NCBI RefSeq assembly: GCF_030581005.1 | Contig: NZ_JAUQSX010000019.1 | Coordinates: 42,606-106,605 of the forward strand | DNA: 64,000 bases | Reading direction: 5' to 3' | DNA from: Hymenobacter mellowenesis | GTDB taxonomy: Bacteria > Bacteroidota > Bacteroidia > Cytophagales > Hymenobacteraceae | Shown: positions 53,559 through 62,489 of the stretch, piece after piece | Position numbering within the stretch: the first letter of the stretch is position 1 | How the letters are laid out: each line of letters opens with the position of its first letter | Program-made: the position numbers and the translations under genes | Notes under the pieces: model-generated | What the model saw: the letters and a program-made list of their open reading frames with translations, nothing else | Databases searched by the model: none | Told to the model about the DNA's origin: nothing

Positions 53559-55152
53559 AGGAGCTACACGAGAGCGTGGCAGCTCCCGGCTTATCCCGTG
53601 CCCAATCCGGCCGCTTGGCCGCCAGCTCTTCGTACTCGGGATGCTCATCAAACGGGGCTTTAAGCACCTGCATCAGCCGCTCCAGCGCCGATAGGTCGCC
53701 GGTTTCGGCCGCTTCGATGGCTTGCTGGGCGAGGTAGTTGCGCAGCACGTATTTCGGATTCGCCGCCAGCATGCCGGCTCGAATAGCGTCCGCGTCTGCC
53801 GGTTCCTGCCGCAGCCGCGCCGCGTACCGGCGCAACCAGCCAAGCAAATTTCGGTCTTCATCAGGTGCTACCGAGTAGGCCGCCGTTGCAATCAGCTCCG
53901 CAAAAAGCGCGTCCTCATCGCCCGCATCTGCCAGCAAAGCCGGCGCTAGGTGCGAGAGCTGCCGGAAAAACCACGTCATGTCTATTTCCGGCTCCATTAA
54001 CGCTTGGGGCAAGTCCTGCATCAGGGCGCGGTCCTCGTCGGGAAATTGCGACGTGAGGCCCAGCTTGCGTAGCATGAGCTCGTGCTGAGTTTCGGCCAGG
54101 GTGCGGGCGTACACGTCGAGGCCGGCGCGCAGCTGCTGGGCATCGGGCAGCAGCGGGCCCAGCGCCTGGGCCAGGGCCATGAGGTTCCATAGGGCCACGC
54201 GGGGCTGCTGGCCGAAGGCGTAACGGCGCGAGCCAAAGTCGGTGGTGTTGGGCGTCCAGTCGGGGTCGTAGGGCTCCAGCCAGCCGTAGGGGCCGTAGTC
54301 GATGGTGAGGCCGAGGATGGACATGTTGTCGGTGTTCATCACGCCGTGCACAAAGCCCACGCTCATCCAGTGCGCCACCATCACGGCCGTGCGCCGGGCC
54401 ACTTCCCCAAACCAGCGCACGTAAGCCTCGGGCCCGGGCGCGCCCAACTCGGGGTAGTTGTGGCGCAGGGTGTAGTCGGCCAGGGCGCGCAGGTTGTCGA
54501 TTTCGCCGTGGGCGGCCATGATTTGAAAATTGCCGAAGCGAATAAATGTGGGCGCCACCCGCGCCACGATGGCGCCCGGCTCCTCCTGCGCATTGCCGTC
54601 GTAGAACATATCGCGCACCACGGCATCGCCGGTGCCCACCAAACTCAGGGCCCGCGTGGTGGGCACGCCCAGCGCGTACATGGCCTCGCTGCACAGAAAC
54701 TCTCGTAGCGAGGAGCGCAGCACCGCCCGCCCGTCGGCCCGGCGCGAGTAGGGCGTGGGGCCCGCGCCTTTCAACTGAATTTCCCAGCGCGAGCCATCCA
54801 CGGCCCGCACCTGGCCCAGCGAGATGGCCCGGCCGTCGCCCAGCTGCCCGGCCCAGTTGCCGAACTGATGCCCGCCGTAGCGCGCCGCAAACGGCTTCAT
54901 GCTCTCGGTAACAAGGTTGCCGGCCAGCGTATCTACCGCCGGGCCGGTTTCCGCCGGCTTGGTGATGCCCAGAAAATCGCCCAGCTCATCGGACCAGGCC
55001 AGCAGGTGCGGGCGCTGCACCGGCGTGGGCTCCACCCGCGAGTAGCAGTAGCCCGGCACCTGCCGCGAGCCTTTTTCGCCGGAGGTTTCGCCGCGCAACT
55101 CATCTACAAACGGGTTTTCAAAAAGGATTTGGTCGAGGGAAGTGTCACTCAT
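53557..55152 (-). CDS. selO: Protein adenylyltransferase SelO (YdiU/UPF0061)
   Basis: A pseudokinase-fold enzyme that transfers AMP from ATP to Ser, Thr or Tyr of redox-related proteins. It has 531 residues from ATG 55152 (MSDTSLDQILF), somewhat longer than the 478 residues of the Escherichia coli protein. Motifs are YGGHQFGNWAGQLGDGRAISLG, ELQLKGAGPTPYSRRADGRAVLRSSLREFLCSEAMYALGVPTTRAL and MNTDNMSILGLTIDYGPYGW (metal-binding Asn and Asp). The C-terminus ends SCSS, with Cys where animal SelO has selenocysteine. A longer upstream frame to 55332 is open but unconserved. Confidence 0.96.
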   Translation of the reverse strand: MSDTSLDQILFENPFVDELRGETSGEKGSRQVPGYCYSRVEPTPVQRPHLLAWSDELGDFLGITKPAETGPAVDTLAGNLVTESMKPFAARYGGHQFGNWAGQLGDGRAISLGQVRAVDGSRWEIQLKGAGPTPYSRRADGRAVLRSSLREFLCSEAMYALGVPTTRALSLVGTGDAVVRDMFYDGNAQEEPGAIVARVAPTFIRFGNFQIMAAHGEIDNLRALADYTLRHNYPELGAPGPEAYVRWFGEVARRTAVMVAHWMSVGFVHGVMNTDNMSILGLTIDYGPYGWLEPYDPDWTPNTTDFGSRRYAFGQQPRVALWNLMALAQALGPLLPDAQQLRAGLDVYARTLAETQHELMLRKLGLTSQFPDEDRALMQDLPQALMEPEIDMTWFFRQLSHLAPALLADAGDEDALFAELIATAAYSVAPDEDRNLLGWLRRYAARLRQEPADADAIRAGMLAANPKYVLRNYLAQQAIEAAETGDLSALERLMQVLKAPFDEHPEYEELAAKRPDWARDKPGAATLSCSS

Positions 55153-55337
55153 GACGGCGCGGTTTTGGGTGGCAAGTCTGGTCGCGGCGCTCCAACGGCG
55201 CGACCGGCCTTGTCCAAACGGTCCGGCAGCCCGCTTGTTTTGGCTGAGCTTCGCTGCGAAAGACGCTACGCACCTTTGTCGCTGGGCACCAGCATGCTTG
55301 GGAAGCCTTTTCTCCAAGAATGGTAGCCCCAAAATCT

Positions 55338-55437
55338 AGAACGTCATGCTGAGCGCAGCCGAGGCATCTCTACCGCGCAAGTAAGCTGATTTACTACTAT
55401 GGTAGAGATGCTTCGGCTGCGCTCAGCATGACGTTCT
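55338..55437. repeat. Palindromic repeat, GTCATGCnGAGCG family (copy 8)
   Basis: AGAACGTCATGCTGAGCGC and GCGCTCAGCATGACGTTCT are exact arms, with AGCCGAGGCATCTCTACCG and its near-complement inside, over a loop of about 20 bp. Confidence 0.9.
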
Positions 55438-55466
55438 GATGACGTTCTAAATGTTCTGCCTACTAT

Positions 55467-56390
55467 TTAAGACAACGCCTGCGGCGCGGGCGAGCCACCC
55501 GTGCCCGCCGGCCGGGTCCGGTCGTCGGGCAAGGGAACGAATTCGGCGCTGTCGTTGGGTGGCAGCACGATGCGACCGGCTTTCCAATCGGCTTTGGCCT
55601 GCTCAATCCGTTCCTTGCGCGACGACACAAAATTCCACCAGATAAACCGCTCGCCCAGCGGCTCGCCGCCCAGCAGCATCAGCGTGCTCGGCTCCAGGGC
55701 CACCAGCACGGGGTCGAGGCCGGGGGTGAAAACCAGCAGCTGGCCCGGCGTGTAGGCGCGGCCGTTCACTTCCACGCGGCCTTTGGCCACGTAGGCACCG
55801 CGCTCGGGGTAGCCGCGCGGCAGGCCGAAGCGGGCGCCCGCCTGCAGCACCACGTGCAGATAAAAAAGCGGCGAATGCGTCCGCACACCGTTTTTCAGCC
55901 CGAAAGCATCGCCCGCAATCAGGCGCATCCACACGCCCGTATCGGTAAAAATGGGCAGCTCCTGCGGCTGGTAGTTGGCGAAGGTGGGGGCCTGTTCCTC
56001 GTCGGCTTCGGGCAGGGCCACCCAGGTCTGAATCATTTCGAGGGCACCGCCGGCCAGCGCGGCCGGGTCTTCAAACCGCTCGGAATGGGCAATGCCCGAG
56101 CCGGCCGTCATCCAGTTCACCTCGCCGGGCCGGATGATTTGCTCCACGCCCAGGCTGTCGCGGTGCGTCACCTGCCCGCCAAACAGGTAGCTCACCGTGC
56201 TCAGCCCAATGTGCGGATGCGGCAGCACATCGAGGCTATGCATTTGGGCCGGGGCCACGTTCACCGGCCCGGCGTGGTCCATGAAAATGAACGGGCCCAG
56301 CATGCGCCGCAGCCGGTAGGGGAGGATGCGCTGCACCGCAAACCCGGGCATAATGGCGGCGGGGCGGGCATCAATAACTAAATCGAGCAT
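55467..56390 (-). CDS. Pirin family protein
   Basis: A bicupin of 307 residues. The N-terminal cupin has the metal motif HPHIGLSTV with the His/Glu partners in TAGSGIAHSERF, followed by the C-terminal cupin (HVVLQAGARFGLPRGYPERG). Bacterial pirins have quercetin-dioxygenase or redox-sensing roles; which applies is unknown. It begins MLDLVIDARPAAIMPG and ends in a Pro/Gly-rich tail. It stands between a palindromic repeat and a T9SS gene 39 bp upstream in its own direction. Confidence 0.94.
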   Translation of the reverse strand: MLDLVIDARPAAIMPGFAVQRILPYRLRRMLGPFIFMDHAGPVNVAPAQMHSLDVLPHPHIGLSTVSYLFGGQVTHRDSLGVEQIIRPGEVNWMTAGSGIAHSERFEDPAALAGGALEMIQTWVALPEADEEQAPTFANYQPQELPIFTDTGVWMRLIAGDAFGLKNGVRTHSPLFYLHVVLQAGARFGLPRGYPERGAYVAKGRVEVNGRAYTPGQLLVFTPGLDPVLVALEPSTLMLLGGEPLGERFIWWNFVSSRKERIEQAKADWKAGRIVLPPNDSAEFVPLPDDRTRPAGTGGSPAPQALS

Positions 56391-56429
56391 AATAGTAAAA
56401 GGGTTCTTCTGCCGGGCCGGCGGGCCTTT

Positions 56430-58460
56430 TCAGCGGATTATTTCAAACCAGCCCTTGTACACGGTGCCATCGGCCAGCTGGCAGAAGTAGTAGTGCAGGC
56501 CCGGGCCGGCGTTTTCTCCGCCAAAGGTATTTTGGTAATCAGCCGATTGATAGATTTGGCGGCCCCAACGGTTGAAAATGGTCAGGGCCGTTTTGGGGTG
56601 GCGCTCCACGTTCTCAATCACAAACCAGTCGTTCTGCCGGTCACCGTTGGGGGTGATGACGTTGAAAAACGCTAGGCAGGTGTTATCCGGGCCGACACGG
56701 AGTTCGCGGGTGCAGGTTCCCGGGCCGGCTACCTCCAGCGTGGCCGTGAGGCCTTCGGAAATGTCGACCTGCACTTCGTTGGTGCCCTGCCCGCTCACAA
56801 TGGTGCCGTTGGCAATGCTCCACTGGTAGGCCAGCTGCGGTCCCTCGATGCGATACGGCAGGTTGGTGTTGCGCTGGCGGCAGTAAACCAGCGGCCCGGT
56901 CACCACGGGGCCGGGCCTCACGTTCACGGCGTACGAAACAGAATCGGTGAAGCAGCCGGCGGGCGTGGTGCCGCGCAGCGTGAGCCGGCTCGGCACGCCG
57001 GCGGTCCATTTCACCTGCACGGTAGCGCCATTGGTGGGGCCCACCAGCCGGCCACCGTACACGGTCCAGTTGTAGACCGCGAGCGCCGGCCCCACCACGC
57101 GGTAAGTGCCCGTGGCACCGGCGCACAGCACCGATTCGCCAGACAGACTCACGGCCAGTCCCGGCCGCGTCACCAGTATTCGAAACACGGCCACCACGCT
57201 TTGGCTGTTGCAGGCTTGGTCAGTCACGGTCACCACCACGTCGTAGGGCGTGGCCCGGGCCAGCCCGCAGCCCGCCCGCAGCCGGAAGGCTCCCGTGAGG
57301 GTGCCGGCCCCGGCCACCGCAACGCGGCCCGCCGGCAGGCCCACGGCCACCGCGCCCACCTGGCCGTTGAGCGTGGCGTCGATGCCGCCCGGGCCGTCGA
57401 GCAGGGCGCTGCTTACGTTCATGGTCAGGGGCTGGCCGGGGGTGTCGAAGGCCGTCACGTCAAACCCCAGCGACTGCCCTTCCTGCACCTGATAATACGT
57501 TTGGGCCACGCTGGCGGGCGTGAAAGCCGGCGCGGTGTTGACGCCGCCGGCGCACGCCCGCACCACCAGCAGAATGTCGCGTCGCGTGGTGCCCAGCAGC
57601 ACCTCCTGGCCATTGATGCGGCGATATTCCTGCACGTCGATGGCCAACAAAAAAGTCCCCTGCGTAGGGGAGTAATAGCGGGCAAGCCCCGTAATTGCAT
57701 CGATGGTGTTGATGCCCCCAGTCCCGAAAGGAGCATTCCAATAATACCCCCTGGCGTAGTCAACGTACCGGATATATGGCGCGCCAAGGCTATTTGTGGC
57801 CACGGCACCCATGGGCTGCGCAAATTGGTACTGCAGGCGGTCACCGTCGGCGTCGTAAGCGTTGTTGAGTACGAAGCTGTTGTCGCCGAGGCAGGTAGCT
57901 ACCACGGCTCTGTCCGTAAACGTGGGCGAGGAGTTGCGCATCGTGCCCGGCGTCATGTCCACGGTCAGGGTCATGGTTTCGCTTTGGGGGGCGAGCAAAT
58001 TCACAATGCCCGGGCTGCGGGAGCTGGCCGAGAAAACGGCCATGTAGCCGTTGGCAACCACGGGCAGCTCAACGATGCCCACGTAGCGGGCCAGCGTCAC
58101 GCGGGGCTCTTGTTGGAAACAACCAGGCGGCGTGGGCGCCGTAATTTCCGCGAAGCTGCTGCGGGGAATGTCCAGCGTTGCCACCAGCACGGGTCTAGGG
58201 GGCTTGTTATAGAAAGTAACGATGATATTAGACGTACCGTCGGGCGCGTACGAGCTGGCTTCCTTGCTGAAATAAATCTGGGCCGTTATTTCGTAGCGGT
58301 AGGGCCGGTCGCTAGGGCCGTTGCCATCCAGGAATTTATACGTCAGCTCCCCGCCCACCAGGTGCGAGGCGGAAGCAGAGTTCAGGCCCAGCACCAGCCA
58401 GGCAGTCAGCAGCAGGGCAGCGCGGCATGCCGGCCCCAGAGACGGTAGAAAAAGACGCAT
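56430..58460 (-). CDS. Large secreted protein with gliding-motility type C-terminal domain (T9SS type B)
   Basis: A protein of 676 residues. Signal peptide MRLFLPSLGPACRAALLL... ends near SASA; mature part starts HLVGGELTYKFLDGNGP. The middle carries immunoglobulin-like or PKD-like modules (for example GESVLCAGATGTYRVVGPALAVYNW and VVTGPLVYCRQRNTNLPYRIEG). The end, FFNVITPNGDRQNDWFVIENV to YKGWFEII, is the CHU/gliding-motility C-terminal domain used as a type B T9SS signal. A surface or adhesion role is likely; nothing more specific can be said. Confidence 0.9.
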   Translation of the reverse strand: MRLFLPSLGPACRAALLLTAWLVLGLNSASASHLVGGELTYKFLDGNGPSDRPYRYEITAQIYFSKEASSYAPDGTSNIIVTFYNKPPRPVLVATLDIPRSSFAEITAPTPPGCFQQEPRVTLARYVGIVELPVVANGYMAVFSASSRSPGIVNLLAPQSETMTLTVDMTPGTMRNSSPTFTDRAVVATCLGDNSFVLNNAYDADGDRLQYQFAQPMGAVATNSLGAPYIRYVDYARGYYWNAPFGTGGINTIDAITGLARYYSPTQGTFLLAIDVQEYRRINGQEVLLGTTRRDILLVVRACAGGVNTAPAFTPASVAQTYYQVQEGQSLGFDVTAFDTPGQPLTMNVSSALLDGPGGIDATLNGQVGAVAVGLPAGRVAVAGAGTLTGAFRLRAGCGLARATPYDVVVTVTDQACNSQSVVAVFRILVTRPGLAVSLSGESVLCAGATGTYRVVGPALAVYNWTVYGGRLVGPTNGATVQVKWTAGVPSRLTLRGTTPAGCFTDSVSYAVNVRPGPVVTGPLVYCRQRNTNLPYRIEGPQLAYQWSIANGTIVSGQGTNEVQVDISEGLTATLEVAGPGTCTRELRVGPDNTCLAFFNVITPNGDRQNDWFVIENVERHPKTALTIFNRWGRQIYQSADYQNTFGGENAGPGLHYYFCQLADGTVYKGWFEIIR

Positions 58461-58787
58461 CGTGGAAAAGAATTAGTGGAAGGCACCCAAGTTAAAGCAC
58501 TTCCAACGAAAGTCCGCCCTCTTCTATTATCAAGCGTTGATAATTGGGTAACCCGCTGCTTTAAAACGTCTTGCCAGGCGCGCCGCGACCTCGGATAAAA
58601 GCAGGAACGCCGGATAGAACCAGCCTTTTCAAGCAAAATCCTGTTGCTCTTATGGCAACCTGTGTACACAGACGAAGTTCCGGGAGCGCCCGGTTGTTTC
58701 CCCTGGCATGTGGCCCCATTTGAGCACCTGCCAGCATCACGAATCCGAACGGCTCGGCTAATGCGCCGCCTGCCCCGCAAAAAAAAA

Positions 58788-58818
58788 CGCGGGCACGAGC
58801 CAGTAGCTCGTGCCCGCG
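58788..58818 (-). terminator. Strong terminator of the small T9SS protein gene
   Basis: CGCGGGCACGAGC and GCTCGTGCCCGCG pair exactly over a CAGTA loop. On the minus strand a run of nine T residues follows (plus-strand A run at 58779-58787). It lies 27 bases after the stop at 58845. Confidence 0.93.
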
Positions 58819-58844
58819 CCGGGGCAATTACCCAATGGGAAAAG

Positions 58845-59486
58845 CTATTCGACCACCAGACGGGTCGTCTGCGCGCCTTTTTCGGTTTGGAGACGCACCA
58901 GGTACAAGCCGGCCGCAACGCCGTTCAGCGACACCGACTGCTCCTGCGCGCCCACGCCCTGGCTCACCGGGGCGAACTGGCGCACCGTTTGGCCCAGCAT
59001 GTTTTGCAGCGTCACGGTGGCCGTGCCGGCTGCGGGCAGGGTGTAAGCCACGTGGGCCGTGCTGCTGGCGGGGTTGGGGGCCAGGGCCAGTTTCAGCGCG
59101 GTGTCGTTGTTGGCGCGGGTGGCGGTCGTTGCCACCGTGAACTGGTAGGCGCCCGTGGAGCTGTTGAAGCGGACGACGTAGCGAGCTGCAGTCGCAACGG
59201 GAATGTCGGCACCGTCTTGCACGCCCGTGCCCGAGGGGAAAGCGTTAGCGCCCCAGTTGATGGTCCAGGCGTCGTTGGCGCGGAATTTCACGGCGCCCAC
59301 CGTCAGCGGCAGCGTAATGGTCCAGTCGTTGCCCGTGGTGGTGGTCCGGGTCATAGCCGTCGAGGAGTTCCAGCCGTTGGCAGTGGAGGAACCGATGATG
59401 CCGACGGTCGTAATCTGTGCCATCGACACGGAGGCCGAGAACAGGAAGGCGAGCAGCAAGCACAACTTAACAGTAAAATTTTGCAT
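58845..59486 (-). CDS. Secreted SusE/SusF-like domain protein with T9SS sorting domain
   Basis: A protein of 213 residues. Signal peptide MQNFTVKLCLLLAFLFSASVSMAQ. The domain TTVGIIGSSTANGWNSSTAMTR, WTITLPLTVGAVKFRANDAWTINWG and RYVVRFNSSTGAYQF matches the carbohydrate-binding-like domain of SusE and SusF. The type A T9SS signal runs from LALAPNPASSTAHVAY to QTTRLVVE. It may bind glycans at the cell surface. A -7-like TATTTTTG lies about 40 bases upstream. Confidence 0.85.
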   Translation of the reverse strand: MQNFTVKLCLLLAFLFSASVSMAQITTVGIIGSSTANGWNSSTAMTRTTTTGNDWTITLPLTVGAVKFRANDAWTINWGANAFPSGTGVQDGADIPVATAARYVVRFNSSTGAYQFTVATTATRANNDTALKLALAPNPASSTAHVAYTLPAAGTATVTLQNMLGQTVRQFAPVSQGVGAQEQSVSLNGVAAGLYLVRLQTEKGAQTTRLVVE

Positions 59487-60258
59487 GGTGTGGGATTTTG
59501 AAAAATGTTGGTTAGAAAATTTTGCCTCAAAAATAAAACGATTTTACCGTCTGTTCAGCAAGTGAGATGCATTATTTTCAACAAAAAACGTTTGCTCAAT
59601 GACATAACCGCAACGGATTATGGGTTGGCCAAAGGCCTGTTTGCTATGTAATGTGTCTCACAATCAGATAGTATAGCGTAGCACAGCCGCGTTATAATGC
59701 CGCTTGGAGCGACAGACACCTAGGCTTTGCGTTTCTCACCCCACTAATATGGGTTTAGGCAACAGCTGATTTCTATCAAAAATTGAGCATCCAGTAGGCA
59801 ATGTACTGCTGCATCCAGTTGCTCCTTTGCGTAGAAACGCATGCTACTTCTCCCAGCTTCGGGTGCGTCCCCTTTAGTCAGGGCCTCAATACTGCTCGGC
59901 AGCCTGTTGCTGGCTGTCGGCTGCCCCGGAAAACCGCCCCGATTGGCAACAACGACACCGGAGAACCCACGCTTCCGCAACTGTCGGCGGGGCACTTGGA
60001 GCCTTCGCAGGACATTATATGCCGGACATTCTTCAAAGCAGTGCCCGTCGGCTCTGACCAGGCAGAACGGCTGCTTGTCGCTACCAGCCCCGCGCTGAGG
60101 AATAAATTATTGTTAAACTTTGTAATGCAAAGTTCTTTTGTTTACTTTGTGGTGTGCCGATTCACTGCATCCCACCGAGGGGAGGGGCTGTCCGGCGACG
60201 GGTTCGGTGTCCGCTTTTTGCAGTTATTTAATCGTTTAACAATCAAAACTCAACCGTG
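59487..60258. other. 772-bp gap without a convincing gene
   Basis: The left end holds the AT-rich promoter region of the SusE-like gene, with TATTTTTG on the minus strand at 59535-59528. The rest has only weak open frames on both strands (the longest, 59801-60259 on plus, has no family features) and is less GC-rich near 59560-59800. TTTACTTTG near 60140 resembles a promoter for the following membrane-protein gene but lacks one spacer base. No RNA gene was recognised. Confidence 0.5.
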
Positions 60259-60834
60259 ATGAACCTTCCCAAAAGCTTCCTTTTTGTGGCCATTGCCACG
60301 GCGCTCCTGTTGCTGGTACCCTTTGTGGCCATGCGGTTTAGCACGGAGGTAAACTGGACCGGGCTCGATTTTCTGGTGGCAGGCGGCCTGCTATTCGGTT
60401 CGGGCGTCACGTTCGTACTGATAGCGCAAAAGGCGAACAGCACAGCGTACCGGCTGGCCGTGGCCGTGGCGGTGGCCGCCGGGCTACTACTGGTGTGGGC
60501 CAATATGGCGGTGGGGCTGGTAGGCAGCGAAGACAACCCCGTCAATGGGTTGTATGTAGCGGTGCTCGCGGTGGCCCTAATTGGGGCGTTTGTGGCGCGC
60601 TTTCGGCCGCTCGGCATGTCGAACGCCATGTTCGCGGCGGCGCTAACGTACGTGGCAGTCACCATGATTGCGCTCTTCCTGTGGAAACCCGCCGGTGCGA
60701 CCGCCGAACCTCAGGTGGGCCTCGCGAACGTGCTGGGAGCCAACGCGGCTTTTGCTGCCCTCTGGGCCGGCGCGGGCCTGCTATTTCGGCGGGCCAGCGC
60801 CGACAGTGCGAACCAGCACCGCCGGCTGGCCTAA
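60259..60834 (+). CDS. Hypothetical membrane protein
   Basis: A protein of 191 residues with about six hydrophobic helices: FLFVAIATALLLLVPFVAM, LDFLVAGGLLFGSGVTFVLI, RLAVAVAVAAGLLLVWANMAV, GLYVAVLAVALIGAFVARF, NAMFAAALTYVAVTMIALFLW and LGANAAFAALWAGAGLLF. It starts at ATG 60259; the GTG three bases earlier is also in frame. No catalytic motif is visible and the family is not recognised. It precedes the toxin-antitoxin island. Confidence 0.72.
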   Translation: MNLPKSFLFVAIATALLLLVPFVAMRFSTEVNWTGLDFLVAGGLLFGSGVTFVLIAQKANSTAYRLAVAVAVAAGLLLVWANMAVGLVGSEDNPVNGLYVAVLAVALIGAFVARFRPLGMSNAMFAAALTYVAVTMIALFLWKPAGATAEPQVGLANVLGANAAFAALWAGAGLLFRRASADSANQHRRLA

Positions 60835-60937
60835 CCCATTCAGCCCATTCAACCCGTACGGGGGCCTGTTGCTTGGACGTCTGCACAGCCACTCAAATCA
60901 GGAAACTCGACCTCCTTTCCTGCGTGATGGGCACCAC

Positions 60938-61155
60938 GCCCGCCCGCCGCCCCCGCCGCTGGAACGATACTACAGCTTCCCCGCAACGGCCCCCCCGCCC
61001 ACTGCCCCCGCCGCTAGAACGATACCACTGCTTCTCCTCAACGGCCCCCCCGCCCGCTGCCCCCGCCGCTGGAACGATACGACAGCTTCTGCCTCACGGC
61101 AGCCCCACTACCCCCCGCCCGCCGCCCCCGCCGCTGAGAGAAACTCAAGCTTCTA
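60938..61155 (+). repeat. GC-rich tandem array upstream of the YoeB module (four copies)
   Basis: Four units of about 55-65 bp. Each has a C-rich core close to CCGCCCGCTGCCCCCGCCGC ending at 60960, 61015, 61070 and 61135. After the first three comes GGAACGATACNACAGCTTC or GAACGATACCACTGCTTC; after the fourth comes GAGAGAAACTCAAGCTTCT. The same core and the same final variant recur at 61693-61741, 62490-62724 and 63441-63490. The gap 60835-61211 holds this array and a short unique leader, but no gene. Confidence 0.88.
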
Positions 61156-61197
61156 CAGTAGCAGTAAGCTGGCGTCAGGAACTAAGCGGAAACTTCG

Positions 61198-61205
61198 TAG
61201 TTTTG
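61198..61205 (+). promoter_or_regulatory. Predicted -7 element of the first toxin-antitoxin operon (TAGTTTTG)
   Basis: Exact TAnnTTTG match ending seven bases before the antitoxin ATG, which would give a nearly leaderless message. No clear -33 TTG. Confidence 0.35.
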
Positions 61206-61211
61206 GATAGT

Positions 61212-61433
61212 ATGAAAATCACGTTGGAAATTCCTGATAACAAAGCGGCCTTCATGATGGAGTTGCTGCAAAGCCTGCCGTTTGTGAAAGCCACGCCGGC
61301 TCGCACGAAAGCCAAGCCGCAGGACGAAACGGAGTATCTGCTAAGCAATCCAGCCAATGCGAAAACCCTGAAGGATGCCATTGAGCGATTGGAGAGCGGC
61401 AAGGGCGTGCAACACGACCTCATCGACGCATGA
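61212..61433 (+). CDS. Antitoxin of the YoeB-type toxin
   Basis: A protein of 73 residues: MKITLEIPDNKAAFMMELLQ, SLPFVKATPARTK, then a C-terminal part with DETEYLLSNPANAKTLKDAIERLESGK. The C-terminal part resembles the toxin-binding helix of YefM-like partners, while the N-terminal part resembles that of the next antitoxin (61753). It overlaps the toxin gene by ATGA, the usual order and coupling for such modules. It should neutralise the toxin and repress the operon. Confidence 0.85.
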   Translation: MKITLEIPDNKAAFMMELLQSLPFVKATPARTKAKPQDETEYLLSNPANAKTLKDAIERLESGKGVQHDLIDA

Positions 61434-61693
61434 GGCTGATTTGGGATGAAGCCGCTTGGGAGCAATACCTCTATTGGCAGGAAACGGACCGCGCCATTCT
61501 CCGCAAAATCAACACGCTACTGAAAGAGTGTCAGCGCACCCCTTTTGCGGGCACGGGCAAGCCCGAAGCGCTGAAAGGCGACCTGCGTGGCTACTGGTCG
61601 CGCCGCATTAACCACGAACACCGTTTGGTGTACAAAGCCGCCGAGGACGGATTGCGCATTGCTGCCTGCCGCTTCCACTACGGGGATAAATAA
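61430..61693 (+). CDS. yoeB: YoeB-type mRNA interferase toxin
   Basis: A ribosome-dependent endoribonuclease of 87 residues. MRLIWDEAAWEQYLYWQETD, LLKECQRTPFAGTGKPEALKGDL, WSRRINHEHRLVY and the end CRFHYGDK match the Txe/YoeB family, including the Glu, Arg and terminal His-Tyr catalytic residues. The stop lies directly before a single-copy GC-rich element. The neighbours are two VapBC modules. Confidence 0.93.
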   Translation: MRLIWDEAAWEQYLYWQETDRAILRKINTLLKECQRTPFAGTGKPEALKGDLRGYWSRRINHEHRLVYKAAEDGLRIAACRFHYGDK

Positions 61694-61741
61694 CCCCCCC
61701 GCCCGCTGCCCCCGCCGCTGAAGAAACTAGAGCTTCTGCGT
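61693..61741 (+). repeat. GC-rich element, single copy upstream of the first VapBC module
   Basis: CCCCGCCCGCTGCCCCCGCC followed by GCTGAAGAAACTAGAGCTTCT. It is only the final-variant type, begins at the yoeB stop and ends 12 bases before the next ATG. Confidence 0.85.
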
Positions 61742-61752
61742 AACTTAGACCT

Positions 61753-62034
61753 ATGAAAATTGCCCTCGAATTAGAGTTTCCCGACGAGCAAGCGGCCGCG
61801 TTTATGCAGCGGCTGCAAAGCTTGCCAGGCCTCACGGCTCGCTTCTTGCGTCTGCGCCCTGAGCCGCAGGTCAGCCCTATCGCGGCTGAAGCAACCGATG
61901 AATTAACCGAAGCCGAGCAAAAGGCCTTGCTGTATAAGGTATTTGGTAGCTGGCAATCGGATGTGAGTGGGGATGAAATGGTGCGCCAGATTTACGCTGA
62001 CCGCCGCGACGAGCCGCGCGAAGTGAATCTATGA
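61753..62034 (+). CDS. VapB-type antitoxin, first VapBC module
   Basis: A protein of 93 residues. MKIALELEFPDEQAAAFMQRLQSLPG resembles the start of the YoeB antitoxin (MKITLEIPDNKAAF.MELLQSLP). The second half, AEQKALLYKVFGSWQSDVSGDEMVRQIYADRRD, resembles the other VapB (FGSWQSDETGDEINKML). It overlaps the toxin by ATGA. It should bind and repress its own promoter and block the PIN toxin. Confidence 0.85.
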   Translation: MKIALELEFPDEQAAAFMQRLQSLPGLTARFLRLRPEPQVSPIAAEATDELTEAEQKALLYKVFGSWQSDVSGDEMVRQIYADRRDEPREVNL

Positions 62035-62474
62035 GCCGCTTTTTACTTGACACGAATATCTGCATTCACTTCATCAATGGGCAGTTCGACCTTGCGGCTA
62101 AGATTGATAATGTAGGGTTGCCCCGTTGCTTTATCAGTAGCATTACCATTGCGGAATTGCTCTACGGTATTGCTAATAGCGCTCCAACCCGCCAGCCAAG
62201 GAACCGGCAGAATCTGGCTGAGCTACAGCAACTTTTCAGCGGGCGTATCCTGACCTTCGAAAGTGCCTTGGAAACCTACGCCGTACAGAAAGCACACCTG
62301 AAGAATATAGGCCGGCTGCAAGGAGATTTCGACATGCTTATTGGGAGCACTGCACTCACGCACGACCTCACGCTTGTCACGCGCAACACCCGTCATTTTG
62401 CCGAAATGCAAGGCATTGTGCTGGAGGATTGGGTCACCGAATACCTAGCAGGACAAATAAGTCTCAGCCAGTAG
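62031..62474 (+). CDS. vapC: VapC-type PIN domain ribonuclease toxin
   Basis: A protein of 147 residues. The acidic PIN residues are in FLLDTNICIHF, ISSITIAELLYG and GDFDMLIGSTAL, with LVTRNTRHFAEM at the end. Such toxins cleave tRNA or rRNA at set sites. It follows its antitoxin by an overlap. It is about half identical by eye to the second VapC (63020), so the two modules probably share an ancestor. Confidence 0.94.
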   Translation: MSRFLLDTNICIHFINGQFDLAAKIDNVGLPRCFISSITIAELLYGIANSAPTRQPRNRQNLAELQQLFSGRILTFESALETYAVQKAHLKNIGRLQGDFDMLIGSTALTHDLTLVTRNTRHFAEMQGIVLEDWVTEYLAGQISLSQ

Positions 62475-62489
62475 CCCTACGGCAGCCCC

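Noticed and set aside
57201..58448. Open frame of 415 codons antisense to the T9SS type B gene
   Set aside because: Product rich in Gly, His and Arg with no domain; the sense gene has a signal peptide and sorting domain.
59801..60259. Open frame of 152 codons on the plus strand in the 59.5-60.2 kb gap
   Set aside because: No domain, signal peptide or promoter; composition changes along its length. The minus-strand frame at 59744-59995 was rejected for the same reasons.
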